A stretch of DNA of 64,000 nucleotides from Mycteria americana (taxonomy: Eukaryota; Chordata; Aves; Ciconiiformes; Ciconiidae). Location: the NCBI RefSeq assembly GCF_035582795.1, contig NW_027445626.1:1736001-1800000 (forward strand). The letters run 5' to 3'. Numbering within the stretch: the first letter of the stretch is position 1; each line of letters opens with the position of its first letter. The notes under the pieces are model-generated. The model saw only the letters and a list, made by a program, of their open reading frames with translations. It made no database searches and had not been told where the DNA came from. Shown one piece after another: positions 10,972 to 23,285 of this stretch. The translations under genes and the position numbers were made by a program.

Positions 10972-13309
10972 TTGCTTCCTCTGGGTATGGGGGCCTGTCC
11001 AAGGAGGAAAAGGCAGTGAAGAGTTAGGACTCTCAGCAAAACCTGCTGCATTTCTCACAGAAACACCCCCCGCCAGCCTCTCTCTCTCCTTCCAGAAAGA
11101 CCTTCATGCAGCTGCCTGGCTGCAACTCTCTTTCTCGCTGCCTGAGGGCCCAATGGGGAGCAGGGGATTCTGCTGTGGGCACTGGAGGAGTCAGTCCTGC
11201 TGTGCACCAACAGGCAGAGAGAAACCAGGCGTGATCTCTGCTTAAATCCACTCATGAAATCAATGCCATCTCACAACTCTCCCTCCCAACTCACCCGACT
11301 GCAGAGGAGAGCTGTGGGGGTTTGGTTTTGTTGCGGTTTCTTTTGTTCCTGTTCCTTGTCCCACCTGAGGGGGATTTGCTGAAGGCAGACATCCTTGGCA
11401 TTTCTGCTACACTACAAGTGCTACCCTGAGAGCCCTGGCAGGCAAAGGGCTGGACCCTCAGTGCATAGGGAGGAGAGATGGTCTGTCCCTCAGTCTTGCT
11501 CTCAGCTGCCCTTGGCTCACACCTCTCGGAGCCACAGGATGGTCACACTCAGCTCTTGCCCTGAAAGGAAACTGGATACTGGAAAGGAAACTGGATACTC
11601 TCAGAACAGAGGAAGCCAGTTGCAAAATGCAGACGATCTCCACACTCCCCTCCCCAGGGAAGAGCTGTGAGCTTCTGGATGCCCTGAAGATGGGGTGTCC
11701 TGAAGAGAGAGCCAGCTTTCTCCCCACCCTATGGACTGCATTGCCCAGACACCCACAGGCTAGAAGAGGCCTTGGGCACCTTGCTCCCATGGACACAGCT
11801 GCATGGCCAGACCTGCAGGGTCAGTTGCTGAGCTGCTGCTGCAAAGCCCATCCCTAGAGAGCCTGAAAACAGCAGCAGCAGGGGCAGGTGGAGAAAGCAG
11901 GAGAAATACCCCAGGGCTTCTGCCAAGTGAGGCAAGGCCAGGGAGGGAGAGATGGGCACTCAGGAGAGTCTCCTCTGCTGGAGCTCAGGCTGCAGAGGAG
12001 GCAGCTCCTGCCCTGCACCCCAGCGCCTTGAGGGCAGAGGCTCTGCTGGGTGGCAGAGGAGACTGACAGACTTGGTAGGGGAAAAACATGTTCAGTGAAG
12101 GGCTGACAGGGAGATGCCCAATTCCCCCCTCCCAGCCTTTGCTCTCAGCACTTTGCTCTCACTCCTCCTCTGTGTCTCTGCTGCCTGGATCTGTCCCTGC
12201 CAGGAGCTGCTTCTCTCTCCCCATGGCTGCTACCTATCAGTGCCCACAGACTACATCCCACCCGCTCCGTGCTCAGGTCTGCCCTGCAGAGCCCTCCTGG
12301 CAGCAGGACACTGCCCAGGAGCATCTCAGAGAAGGGGCACGTCAGATAACCCACGAGGATTCCACACAAGTGATGGGGCTTTCATTGGGTAAAGGAACTG
12401 GTGAAGGGACTGAATCAGCTTCCTCACAGACCTACTGACCTCTCAGTCTAATGCTGTCGAGGTCTCAGTCTCTTCTGCAAACCTCACAGCTCCATGGCTA
12501 TGTTCCCCCACAAGCTCAGCAGGAAACGGAAAGCACAGGCTTCAGAAAGCACCTTTCCTTCCACGTAGCACCTGCCTTGATGTGCTTCTTGAAAATCTGC
12601 CTCTGGCAATGTCCTGAAGTGATGTGGAGCTGTGAGCAGCCCTGACCCACGCAGCACCCTCTCCACAGCAGAGGGACCGTGCCCTGACGGGGGCCGCTCC
12701 TTCCACCCACAGCTTCTCCCTGCAGCGCTGTGTGGAGCCACCCGGGCAGGCTGAGTGCTGGCCCTGGCAAGTGTCAGAGTCCCTGCCCTGGCACACAGCC
12801 CCCTGGGCGCAGGGACCCTGCTCTGCAGGACAGCCCTGGGCAGCCCTGCCTGCACACCCGGCTTCACACCCCTGCAGCCATCCCCGGGAGAAGGCAACTG
12901 TCATTACCTGTCCCTCTGACAGGGCAGCAGGGAAGCCCTGCTCGGGAGCAGGTCCTACTCCTCTACGTTGGAGAGAGATCTCTGTACGCTGTGATAGATT
13001 TATCGTATCCCTCCAGGGAGCTCATGTTCATTGCCGTGCAGCGAGAGACTTAGGGTGGAGAGGCTGTGAAGATTGCTCCTGCAGTGAACTCTCAGCCATC
13101 CACCCAGCCCAGACCGCCTTTAACCTCTCTCTGCCCTGCTTGTCTCCACTCAGTGCCTGCAGGCAGTGCCCTCAGCCCTGCGGTGCTTTGCAGAGGAGCT
13201 GCTCCTGGGCAGAGCTGTCTCTCTGTAGCTCTTCCTGCTTGCCATGCACTCCCTCCATCCCAGGAGCCTGGAACAGCTCAACAGCAGAGGACCAGCCCAA
13301 GGTGTTGTA

Positions 13310-13815
13310 ATGACCTCTCTGGTGGGTTTGGGACCAAGTCCGTGAACCTCAGACACTGAGAAGAAGTTGAGGAAACCTCTGAAGAAGTCGGATGCAAACT
13401 GCAAAGTTTCTTTGAGCCTTAATGGGTGCCACTGAGGGACATTACTGACAAAGCCTCCCTGGGGACTGGTTAGAGCAGAAAGCTGGAGGCAGAGATGGCA
13501 GGCAAAGGACATGTGAAGGTGGCTCTGATGCTGAGTAAACCTTAATGTGTCCCATTAAGGCAAAGGGCCGAGCCCTGACCCCATTAACCAGCTGACCCCC
13601 AGCCCCTGGGAAGGGAGATCTTGGCCCTCACACGGTGCTCAGGGCTCTTCCTGGGGCCGTGTGATGTGGGGATGTGTGATGCCAAGGGCAGGACTATGCT
13701 GCGACACCTCCCAGGCTCCTGGATGTGGACAAGGAGGCAATGAGGCCCTAATGCTAAAAGGATAAGTTGTCTCCTCAGAGGCATCAGCGGCAGAGACAAC
13801 GGCCATTGCCAACGG
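13310..13815 (-). repeat. Dispersed ~0.5 kb repeat, copy 2 (inverted)
   Basis: Reverse complement of the 2765-3295 element; CATTACTGACAAAGCCTCCC near 13440 is the clearest shared block. It starts just after the right border of the OR duplication and is absent at the matching place in copy 2 (after 62215), so it either marks the breakpoint or was inserted there. Confidence 0.6.
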
Positions 13816-14189
13816 CAGAAAGAGCTCCTCTCTGTTGGGGGCTTTCAGCCTTTCTACATCCCGCTGTCATCTCCACCACAGGCTGTCCTATGGGGTTGCA
13901 TCACCTCTGCCTCTTTCCCTGCAGGCTGTAGGCACCCACCCTGCTACTGCACCTTGCTCTCACCTCAGCATCTTCCTGCCTTTACTGGAATCTCTCCAGC
14001 CTCCCTGGCTCTTCCTTAAAACACAAAGCCTTGGGCTCACCCAGGGTGACCTGTTGCACAACAGCACTGCCCTTGGAGTGACAGTTCTTTCTCCTCATGT
14101 CCACTCTGGACGTCCCAAGCTGCACTTTGTGGCATTATTTCTTCCTCATGCTGTTTCCCACTACAAAGAACATCTCTGCCATCTCTGAA
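13816..14189. other. No gene recognised
   Basis: C/T-rich unique sequence without convincing coding or repeat features. Confidence 0.45.
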
Positions 14190-14470
14190 ACCAACCTTCA
14201 AGCACTCTCAGGCTACTCCCATATTGTCCGGAGACTCCCCAGCACTGGCCCAAAGAAGCCCATGTCCCTCAGCCATCCCACACTGGTCATGTGCACCAAA
14301 CACCACCTTGGCAGACCTCCTCTGCACACTCTCCAATTCCTCCCTCCTTCTGCAAAATGAGGAGCCCCACACTGTGAAACACCTCTTTGTGTGTGGCCAC
14401 ACCAGTGCTGAGACAAGAGGGGTGAGAACTCAAGATGTCTGCGTCGCCAATGCTCCTCCTAATGCTGCCC
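14190..14470 (-). mobile_element. CR1-like 3' fragment
   Basis: The minus strand reads GCTCCTCATTTTGCAGAAGG, then GAGGAGGTCTGCCAAGGTGG and GCTGAGGGACATGGG, in the order of the 3' coding part of older CR1 subfamilies (the 'one of several grouped arguments' region before the stop). Heavily diverged. Confidence 0.45.
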
Positions 14471-14599
14471 CGTATGCAGCTGGCCTTGTTCATGGTGAGC
14501 ATGCACTAATGGCTCATATGGTGTCCCCTGTAGTGCCCAGAGCCTCCTCCTCAGGGTCAGCTGGTCAAGTCCCAGCCTGTCCTGATGGATGGGGTTATT

Positions 14600-16338
14600 C
14601 TCCTCTCCCTTCACGACTGGCCACTACTCGTTTTACTACTTCAAGAGGTTTCTGTTGCCTCAGTCTTCAATAGCAAGACCAGTTGTTCTCCGGGTACCCA
14701 GCACCCTGAGCTGGAAGACAGGGACGCGGAGCAGAATGAAGCCCCCATAATCCAAGGGGAAATGGTTAGCGACCTGCTACACCACATAGACAAAGACATG
14801 TCTTCTATGGGGCCAGATGGGATCCACCCAAGGGTACTGAGGGAGTTGGTAGAAGTGGTCTCCAAGCCACTTTCAATCCTTTCTCAGCACTCCTGGCTAA
14901 ACCATGAGGGTCCCAGTTGACTGGTGGTTACCAAATGTGATGCCAATTTAAAGAAAGGGTGAGAATGGGGATCTGGGGAACTACAGGCCTGTCAGTCTGA
15001 CCTTGGAGCCGGGGAAGGTTATGGAGCAGATCATCTTGAGTGCCATCACGTGGCAAATACAGGAAAACCAGGTGATCAGGCCCAGTTAGCATGGGTTTAT
15101 GAAAGGCAGGTCCTGCTTGACCAACCTGATCTCCTTCTATAACAAGACGACCCGCTTAGTGGATGAGGGAAAGGCTGTGCATGTTGTCTACCTGGACTTT
15201 AGTGACGCCTTGGACACCATTTCCCACAGCACTGTCCTGGAGAAAGTGGCTGCTCATGGCTTGGACGGGCATATGCTTTGCTGCATAGAAAACTGGCTGG
15301 ATGGCCAGGCCCATAGAGTGGTGGTGAATGGAGTTCAATCCAGTTGGTGGCCGGTCACCAGTGGTGTCCCCCAGGGCTCAGTACTGGGGCCGGTTCTGTT
15401 TAACGTCTTTATCAATGATCTGGATGAGGGGATGGAGTGCACCCTCAGTAAGTTTGCAGATGAAACCAAGGTGGGCGGGAGTGTTGATCTGCTTGAGGGT
15501 AGGAAGGTTCTACACAGGGATCTGGACAGGCTGGATTGATGGGCCAAGGCCAGCTGTATGAGTTTCAACAAGGCTAATGCTGGGTCCTGCACTTGGCCCA
15601 CACCACCCCCTGCAACGCTCCAGGCTTAGGGAAGAGCGGCTGGAAAGCTGCCCAGCAGAAAAGGACCTGGGGGTGTTGGTCAACAGCTGGCTGAATATGA
15701 GCCAGCAGTGTGCCCGGGTGGCTAAGAAGGCCAAGAGCGTCCTGGCTTCTATCAGAAATAGTGACGTCAGCAGGACTAGGGCAGTGATCGTGCCCCTGTA
15801 GTCGGCACTGGTGAGGCTGCACCTCGAATACTGTGTTCACTTTTGGGCCCCTCACTGCAAGGAAGACAATGAGGTGCTGGAGCGTGTCCAGAGAAGGGCA
15901 ATGAAGCTGGTGAAGGGTCTAGAGCAAAAGTCTGATGAGGAGCGGCTGAGGGAACTGGGGTTGCTTAGCCTGGAGAAAAGGAGGCTGAGGGGAGATCTTA
16001 ACGCTCTGTACAACGACCTGAAAGGAGGTTGGAGCAAGGTGGGTGTCAGTCTCTTGTCCCAAGTAACAAGTGATAGGACAAGAGGAAATGGCCTCAAGTT
16101 GTGCAAGGAGAGCTTTAAATTGGATATTAGGAACAATTTCTTCACTGAAAGGGTTGTCAAGCATTGGAACAGGCTGCCCAGGAAAGTGGTTCAGTCACCA
16201 CCCCTGGAGGTATGGAAAAGATGTGTAGATGTGTTGCTTAGGGACATGGTTTAGTGGTGATTTAGTAGTGTTAGGGTCACAGTTGGACTCGATGATCTTC
16301 AAGGTCTTTTCCCACTTAAATGATTCTATGATTCTATG
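14600..16338 (+). mobile_element. CR1 LINE, 5'-truncated, best preserved copy
   Basis: About 1.7 kb running from the end of the endonuclease/linker region to the 3' tail. In order: GPDGIHPRVLREL (14812-14850), [14 protein letters not shown] (15099), [14 protein letters not shown], the RT core [20 protein letters not shown] with FADETKVGG (the catalytic FADD now reads FADE), LESCPAEKDLGVLV (15640), and the C-terminal ORF at 15811-16254 ending LRDMV. The element ends with the CR1 tail TGATTCTATGATTCTATGAC at about 16322-16340. Stops after 15537 and near 15799 and a frameshift near 14920-14950 make it inactive. CR1 retrotransposes without LTRs and is typically 5'-truncated. Confidence 0.92.
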
Positions 16339-17429
16339 ACTAATTTTTAAGCATCTGTTCTACAGACTCACAGAGCTACTGCAATGGTCTCCTTCCAATT
16401 TCCCTTTAAACCTTCTCTTGACTTTGATGCAACCTCAGCAACCTCATCTCTATATTACTTGTAATACTGAAATTAAGACACTCAGATAAGTTCCTGATGG
16501 TTGTGGTCACGTAAAAAATCCTTTAGAAAAGTCTAAAGGAAAAGAGAATCATTAACAAAGTTGTTGGGCAATAAAATGGAAAAACAGAGGGAAGGGAAGA
16601 AAGGGGCCGTCTGAGTGTAACCAGGTTGCCAGTCCCTACGCTTCTCTGATGGAGCCCTGCAATGCTCACTACCTTGTGTTCTCATTAGAGCCTATTTCCA
16701 ACTACCTTCTGTGTAGGCGCACTCCCTGTTCTTAGTGGGCATGTGTGAATGGTAGTGAACTTCAAGCTGGAATCACCGGTCAGTAGGACAGGAGGTCCAT
16801 GTTCAAGCAACTGGAGCAGGGCTGCCAACATCCTGGACTCCAATGCCTGGGTGCATGCAATGGGGAGCCCATGAGGATGTGGGTACAGGTGCTGGATAGA
16901 ATGAGTGCCTAAGGCAGAGCTTGGTCTTCTCCTAGAGAGACTGATGGGCTGGAGAAGGCTTACTAGCTTCCTCCTTCCCACTGGCAGCACAAGACTCACA
17001 ACGTCCTGCTGACCATAGGCCTCAACGCTGCAAGAGCTGAGGAACTTGTGGAGGAACAGCAAGGAGCAAGTTGGCAAAAAGGGCTCTAACTCCTTGCCGG
17101 GCCTGGCTCTCCAGACTGTACCTGCGTAGGATCAGGATACACTTCTTCAGCTACCACCAGCAATGGGTAGGCACCGGTGAGGAGCCTGAGCTCCCTTCAG
17201 TCAGAGGAGCAGTCTCTGGAAGCAAGTCATGTTGTAGAGGAAAAAGGCGGCCAAGGTGTCTGGGAGTCACTATTAGAACCCAGGTGTGAAAGGAAAAATG
17301 CTCTTGTTTTTGACAGAAAGAAAAGTTCATCTGGAGTCAAAGTGTGGGTCAGATCTGAACTAGAGCCAAAAGTGAGTGTGAATATCATCCAGGTTAGAAA
17401 ACTCCTTCAGGTGCACTGGCTCAAAACAG
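16339..17429. other. No gene recognised
   Basis: Unique-looking sequence. The longest frame (minus 16685-17077) has no family motif and sits in sequence without splice or promoter support. Confidence 0.45.
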
Positions 17430-17560
17430 ATCACTCACAGAATCGCAGAATCACACCAGTAGGGTTTGGGAGGGATCTCTGGAGACTCTCTTGTCCCACC
17501 CATCTGCTAAATCCCCCTTCAATTAATGTGCCCGAAGGATGGTGGGATCTACTGAGTGAT
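17430..17560 (-). mobile_element. CR1-type 3' end fragment
   Basis: Starts ACAGAATCGCAGAATCACAC (the reverse of the CR1 tail), then GGGAGGGATCTCTGGAGAC, the characteristic last 100 bases of an old CR1 subfamily. The remainder is not recognisable. Confidence 0.6.
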
Positions 17561-20205
17561 GGCTGCTCATGGGTCCCTCATTCCCCTAGTCTGGCCTCAT
17601 GCGGAAGGGCAGCCACCCACAGCTGGGGCACATCTGGAGCAGGACTCCAGGTGCACTCATAGATGGACCTGCAAAGACCCCCACCAGGAACAGCTGCAAC
17701 CTTACAGTTATAAAAGGACTCTGCTTGTGAATAAACCATCACTCTCAGTGATGTATACCATTTCACTCTTCCGATACAGGTGGGTGTATGTAGTATGGAC
17801 AATTACTCACGCTCTCCACGTTCTTCACGTCCCCCGATGCGAGCCCTTTACAAACAACGTGCTGTGGTCAAAACGGGTCTCGAGATGTGGGAAGGGTGGC
17901 TAAACATCTCTGTGTGACAGCTCATCACAAAGTGATACGTTGGCTGGAAGTGCAAAGCCATGGGTCCATTGTTCCTGGAAGACTTGTGAGGAAATGGAGA
18001 GAGCAGTGGGTTCAATCAGCCCCTGCTCTACACCTGCTGCATGCACTGGGAAATGAAGAAATGGGTTGAAATGAGAAGGGATTTGGGGCCCAGCTTAGAC
18101 AAGTGCAGGGTCATCCAGTCCACTGAGCACTCGGGCGATCAGGAAGAGGCTGATGGGCAGAGGCCTGTGCTCTGCCGAACAGTGCCAGAGGACGGGGCTG
18201 GGCTGCCCACGCTGAGTGCAAAGGAGGTCCTACTTTCATGAGTTCTGTGGAGAAAGGTGGACTAAGAGCCTGCCTGTACAGGCAGAGGGAACAGACAGAG
18301 GGAATGTCTTCTTCAATGTCATCAAGGAGGAGACTGCCAGTGCCTTGAAGAATGAGACTCCTCTCTCTTACCTTTAGAGGAACAATTCCATGATGAAAAC
18401 AGAGGCACCTTGCCTTAGTTTAGATGCAGCTGAGATAGGCAGAGAGGCCTTCACAATGTTGACAGTTTTAACACAGAAGCCTCAGGACATCTGCTTCCTT
18501 TTGGAGTGGACGGAGACAGGCCTTGGACAACAATGTCTAACCTCTGCAAATCTCCCAGAGGGCTGCAATGAAGAAGCTTGATGTCAATTTGTCCCTCAGG
18601 GCTCCCCTTGCAAGTGCAAGTGCATCTCTGTTGAGCCTCTTGGTCTTTAGGAAATGACTGAAAATAGGTGGAACACAATAAAGAGAACAATAATGGCTTT
18701 ATTTCTCGACCAAGTGGCACTTATGTCTCCATTAACCTCCTGCTGAGAACAAAAACATGCCTGAAATTCAGTCCAGTTTAACTCTCTCAAAGTACCCCTC
18801 TTAAGTTGCTACAAAATCTAGCATACTGGTCAGAAAAGTCGTTTTGAGTAACAATGCCCCTGTCTCTGGATCACCTTTGGTGAAATAAATGTCCAGGCCT
18901 TGACACAATGCTCTCACACCCAATACTGCAGCTAATCTAGCAAGTCAGTGGAATTAGCTTATCCAAACATAGACTTTTATATCTTTAGTGTCTGCAAAGA
19001 TGAGTTCATTGCCTGTCCTCCTTTGACAGTGGGGAGGAATCAGCACTCCAGAGGGTGATATCATCTCCTCCTATAGTGGTCTTCAGGAGAACTGGACTTA
19101 GCATAGACTTGGCAGCTTAACTTGGCAGCTTAATTTTGCAATATGTAGTTCCAGGTGCACTGAGCCACGTGCTGGGCAACATGTGGTAATTTGCACAAGC
19201 GAAGGACTCTTGCTTAGCGGGGACCATCCTTTGAAGACATGAGGATTACAGCTGTACCTTAAGGTCTCTCCAAAATTAAACAGAAACACCTCCTCTTCTC
19301 TAATTCTTGTCACAATGTTGCCGTTTTGTAATTTTCCTGGCTTACTTTTCACTCTTGGTTTGCAAGACAAAGATGCTCTTTTGGAAAGAGAATCAAAACC
19401 AGGATTTGCTCATTCATGTGAATGAGAAGATGGGATTGTCATTCCATGTGAGACATTTGGTTTTGCCTTTGGTCTGAGAGAGTTTTCTTGTGTTGTTTCA
19501 ATAACTTCCCTCTCAAGCCACCGACACACGGAAATACAGAGGTTGTTACATCAAGCTGGCACACAGGTTACTAACCCAGAAAAAGAAGATGGATGAGTGT
19601 AGTCTTCAATGCCAAAGTTAGTGGGATGAATGCTATCCCATCCAAGCTGGCAGAGTGCCACCAATGCTTCTTCACTGAAGAGATTTTGGAATCACAGGTG
19701 GAGATTTACCTTAGCTGTCTTAGGCATGTTATTGTGATACATCCTACCCCAAGTCATTTGTGCACTAATGGCTCTAACATTTTTAGGTAGATAGCTTAGG
19801 TTTGACGGACTCCCCACTCGTGCCGCTATGCAGCAAATATGGGAGGTCCTTGCGTTGCTCTAAGGGCATGTTCTCCAGACTGTTCACCTTATTCACCTCA
19901 TTCACACAAGGGAAATGTCCGGCTGCAGCTGTGGGCATAGCTCATTCAGGAAAGCGCTCCTTAAAGTTAAGGCACAGATCACTCCACGAGATGCTCCTTA
20001 GAAGGCCTAGGAACAAGATCGTGCCAGCTGCTGCTTCCTCTACTCTATGCAGAAGCCAAACTGTATTTCATGCCATACATGCATACAGAACCTCCTTACT
20101 GTCAGCCTACAAAACAAAACAAAGCACACATTACAGCCCTCACTTGATTTCATGTCCTCTGAGTGGAAGAATCACAGAAATATAGGACTACGTCTCTGGG
20201 CTGCA
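17561..20205. other. No gene recognised
   Basis: 2.6 kb of mostly unique sequence. Short frames only; a weak CR1-like flavour near 18050-18240 is not strong enough to call. No tRNA, tandem array or coding motif seen. Confidence 0.4.
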
Positions 20206-20705
20206 GAGAATCATAGAATCATAGAATCATTCAGGTTGGAAAAGACCTTTAAGATCATCAAGTCCAACCGTAGACCTAGCACTACCAAGTCCACCACTAA
20301 ACCATGTCTCTAAGCGCCACATCGACACGTCTTTTCAATACCTCCAGGGGTGGTGACTCAACCACTTCCCTGGGCAGCCTGGGCAGCCAGTTCCAATGCT
20401 TGACAAGCCTTTCAGTGAAGAAATTGTTCCTAATATGCAATCTAAACCTCTCCTGGCGCAACTTGAGGCCATTTCCTCTTGTCCTATCCCTTGTTACTTG
20501 GGAGAAGAGATTGACACCCACCTCACTACAACCTCCTTTCAGGTAGCTGTAGAGAGCGAGAAGGTGTCCCTTGAGCCTCCTTTTCTCCAGGCTAAACAAC
20601 TCCAGTTCCCTGAGCTGCTCCTCATCAGACTTGTGCTCTAGAGCCTTCACCAGCTTCGTTGCTCTTCTTTGGACGCACTCCAGCACCTCAATGTCTTTCT
20701 TGTAT
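20206..20705 (-). mobile_element. CR1 LINE 3' end
   Basis: Begins with the tail AATCATAGAATCATAGAATC at its low-coordinate end. The minus frame 20297-20686 encodes the CR1 C-terminus: [45 protein letters not shown] and final LRDMV. It is closely related to the end of the element at 14600-16338 but in opposite orientation. Confidence 0.9.
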
Positions 20706-22309
20706 TGAGGGAATCCTCATAGGCCAGCTGAGACCCAGGAGACATAGTAGTTATGTACCATGAGCAGCATGGCCTGAGGAGCAGGGACTCCTCCCTGTAA
20801 TGGATGTGGACAGTAAATACCACACTTCCTTAGGTGGATAAGAATCCCCTAAATAACTATTCACCTCCCTAGCACTTGAGCTGGTTGAATAATGGATTTT
20901 ATTATTTTTTTTAGTCACAGAATTGAAAATGCAGATAAATAAAGAAAAGAAGCATCCAAGTTCACTTCCAGGGCTTTGTTAAATGAACAAAGAAATATTC
21001 TGATCCAGTTCAAACCAATTCTTTCTTTTGTACAGCCAGGAGGCTACTACATGTTCTGTGGGTTGCCAGTGAACCAAAGAAAAAACCCCTTTCAGTCAGC
21101 TCAGACAAATTTTACCTTGAAAGGACGTCCTTCTTTGGATTTATGAGACTGACTCATTGCAAATGGCTTCTGTGGAGACATTTACAACTACCTGAGATGA
21201 ACCCCTCCCAGATCACCTTTTCTGAGCCACTCCTCTTGCTTCCTTCTGCTACCCACAGGGAGAGAAAAATTGCCCTTTTTTGATTCATCACGTCCTAAGT
21301 GGGGTGACTGTATGCTCACCACTTAACGGATCTCTCTCCACTGACCACAGAAAAGGGCCTCACATCAGATGCTGAATTTAGAGATCAGATGTGAGCTTAC
21401 ATCTTAATACACTTTCAGTTCAGACCTGAGATTTTGACCTTAATTTAGACTATTGCTTTCAGATTCATCTGATAAGTCACCTGCTTTCTATTCTTTTTTC
21501 CATTGGCCAAGAGCACCATGTGTTCATCTGGAGGAAGAAAGATGGTCCCTGGAGAGAAACAGATGATTGGAGAGTGATTTCAGCTGTCCATATGAAGTGG
21601 GATGAGTTATACTTCCTGAATACCTTTGGGGGTACTGTGGGGGTATTTTCTTCCTGCTGAATCAGAAGTGAGGGTAGATGATGAGGCCAGGAGCAGGTGT
21701 TGTAATAAAGATGTCTGTAGCTGTACAGAAGAGAACTCCTCTGTCAGGCAGCAGCAAGAGCAGCGCTGCTCCCTACAGGAAGGAGAGCTGGAAGCTGAGG
21801 GAGACACCATGGCTGGCAGCACAGGTGCCTCTCCAGCCAGGCCCCAGCCCCACAGTATCTGAGCAAGGCAAGCAGGACAGGCCTGGGGATGGTGGCCTGC
21901 AGTGAAGCCAGGAAGTCAATCGATTGATTAGGATGAGGTTCAGGTCCAGCGATCGCCAAGCAGGCCCATAGTGATAAGGCAGTGCCAAGGTCAAGCCAGG
22001 AAGTCAGTCTGTAGTTGAGATCCAGATCAAAGGGACCTCATCAACGGAGCCTGATCAGGGTGATTGAGGTTAATTAATTCCCTCAGGCCTCTGACAACCC
22101 CCAAACTTCAAGAGCAGTTGAACTGAATCCATGAAGCTAAGCAGAGAAGTAGGCCTGAGGGGAGATAAAAGAGAAGGATTTCCTGATGTTTATTTTGCTG
22201 AAGACTTGGAAGAAGACAAGGCACTTTTGACCCCCTGGGTAGCCAGTGTCAGCTCAGTCTGCAGGCATGGAGAAAGAGTCTCTCTGACCATTCTGGTCCT
22301 CAGAAGTCC
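20706..22309. other. No gene recognised
   Basis: AT-rich unique sequence to about 21600, then mixed sequence. Around 21905 and 21995 a short motif AGCCAGGAAGTCA occurs twice about 90 bases apart. No coding gene identified. Confidence 0.4.
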
Positions 22310-23285
22310 TTGTCTCCAACCTGGGACATTATGGCCTGGATGGTATACAAGACTGGATGAAAACCTGGCTGGATTAGTGCTCCCAAAGGGTAATGGGGAA
22401 TAGTCCACACTCTACCAAAGGCCAGCTACAAACAGAACTCTCTGGGAGTCTGCTCTGATACCTCTCCTGGTTACTAGCTTTACCAATGACCTGAGAAGGA
22501 TACGAGATGGACCTCCTCAAGTTTTTGGAAGACACAAAACCAGAGGGCTGCAGTCAATTTGTTCAACAGGCAGACTGCCATTTCCAGGGAGCTAGACAGC
22601 AATGCCAATTCCTTTGGCATTGGAGGTCTAGACCAAAAAGAAATGTCCCCATCCATCCTGACAGAAGGAAACATGGCACAGACTAATGCTCTAGAATGGT
22701 GATAGATAGAGCAGATGGAGTGACTGGGTAGCAACTCTGCTGACAAGGATCTGCAGACCCTGGTGAACAGTAGGTCAGCCTGGATTCAGCAGTGAGTCCT
22801 GACAGCGCAGAAGGCTAACAGCACTTGGCGTTGTATCAACAGGAGAGTAGGCAATAGACAGGATCATTAGACCAGCACTCATCCAATCACATCTGGAATA
22901 CTGCACCCGGCACCCCACCACCCCGTACAAGACAGACACATACAAGCCCTCATGAACTCAGCAGAGACCACTAGATGGTCAGGGGCACAGTGCACCTGAG
23001 CTGTGAGGACAAGCTGAGGCAAGTGGCACTTGTTTAGCTTGATGAAGAGACAGCTTAAAGAGAATGTACCAGCAGCCTTTCAGAACCTAAGAGGAGGTTA
23101 CTGGAAAGGCAGAGCTGCTGGGCTCTTTACAGAGGTGCATGGCAGAAAGACAAAAGACATGGTCATAACCTGAAAGAGAGGGAGATGCTGACCTGGAAGA
23201 GGAAGAACATTGACCGTGAGGACAGACAGACCTTGGACCAGGTTGCCCAGGCAGGCTATGGAATGTCCATCCTTTGAGATCCCAC
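22310..23285 (+). mobile_element. Old, diverged CR1 LINE fragment
   Basis: Ordered CR1-like landmarks: TTTACCAATGACCTGAGAAG (the end of the RT core), GACAAGGATCTGCAGACCCT (the 'aekDLgvlv' region), CTCATCCAATCACATCTGGA (the 'rpHLEYC' region), GCTTGATGAAGAGACAGCTT and GACCAGGTTGCCCAGGCAGG near the end. Every frame is broken. The left border may extend to about 22130. Confidence 0.6.

Larger units (their letters stand above)
8950..13305. repeat. Segmental duplication, copy 1 (with OR gene)
   Basis: Direct-orientation partner of about 57450-62215. Matching blocks keep their order: 9065-9155 with 57600-57690, the stretch around 9790-9865 with 58320-58390, the OR genes themselves, and 12720-12960 with 61620-61845. 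Similarity stops sharply after GACCAGCCCAAGGT in both copies (near 13303 and 62213). The left edge is only approximate. Confidence 0.8.

Noticed and set aside
16685-17077. 130-codon minus-strand frame
   Set aside because: No homology by eye, weak start and no splice or promoter support.
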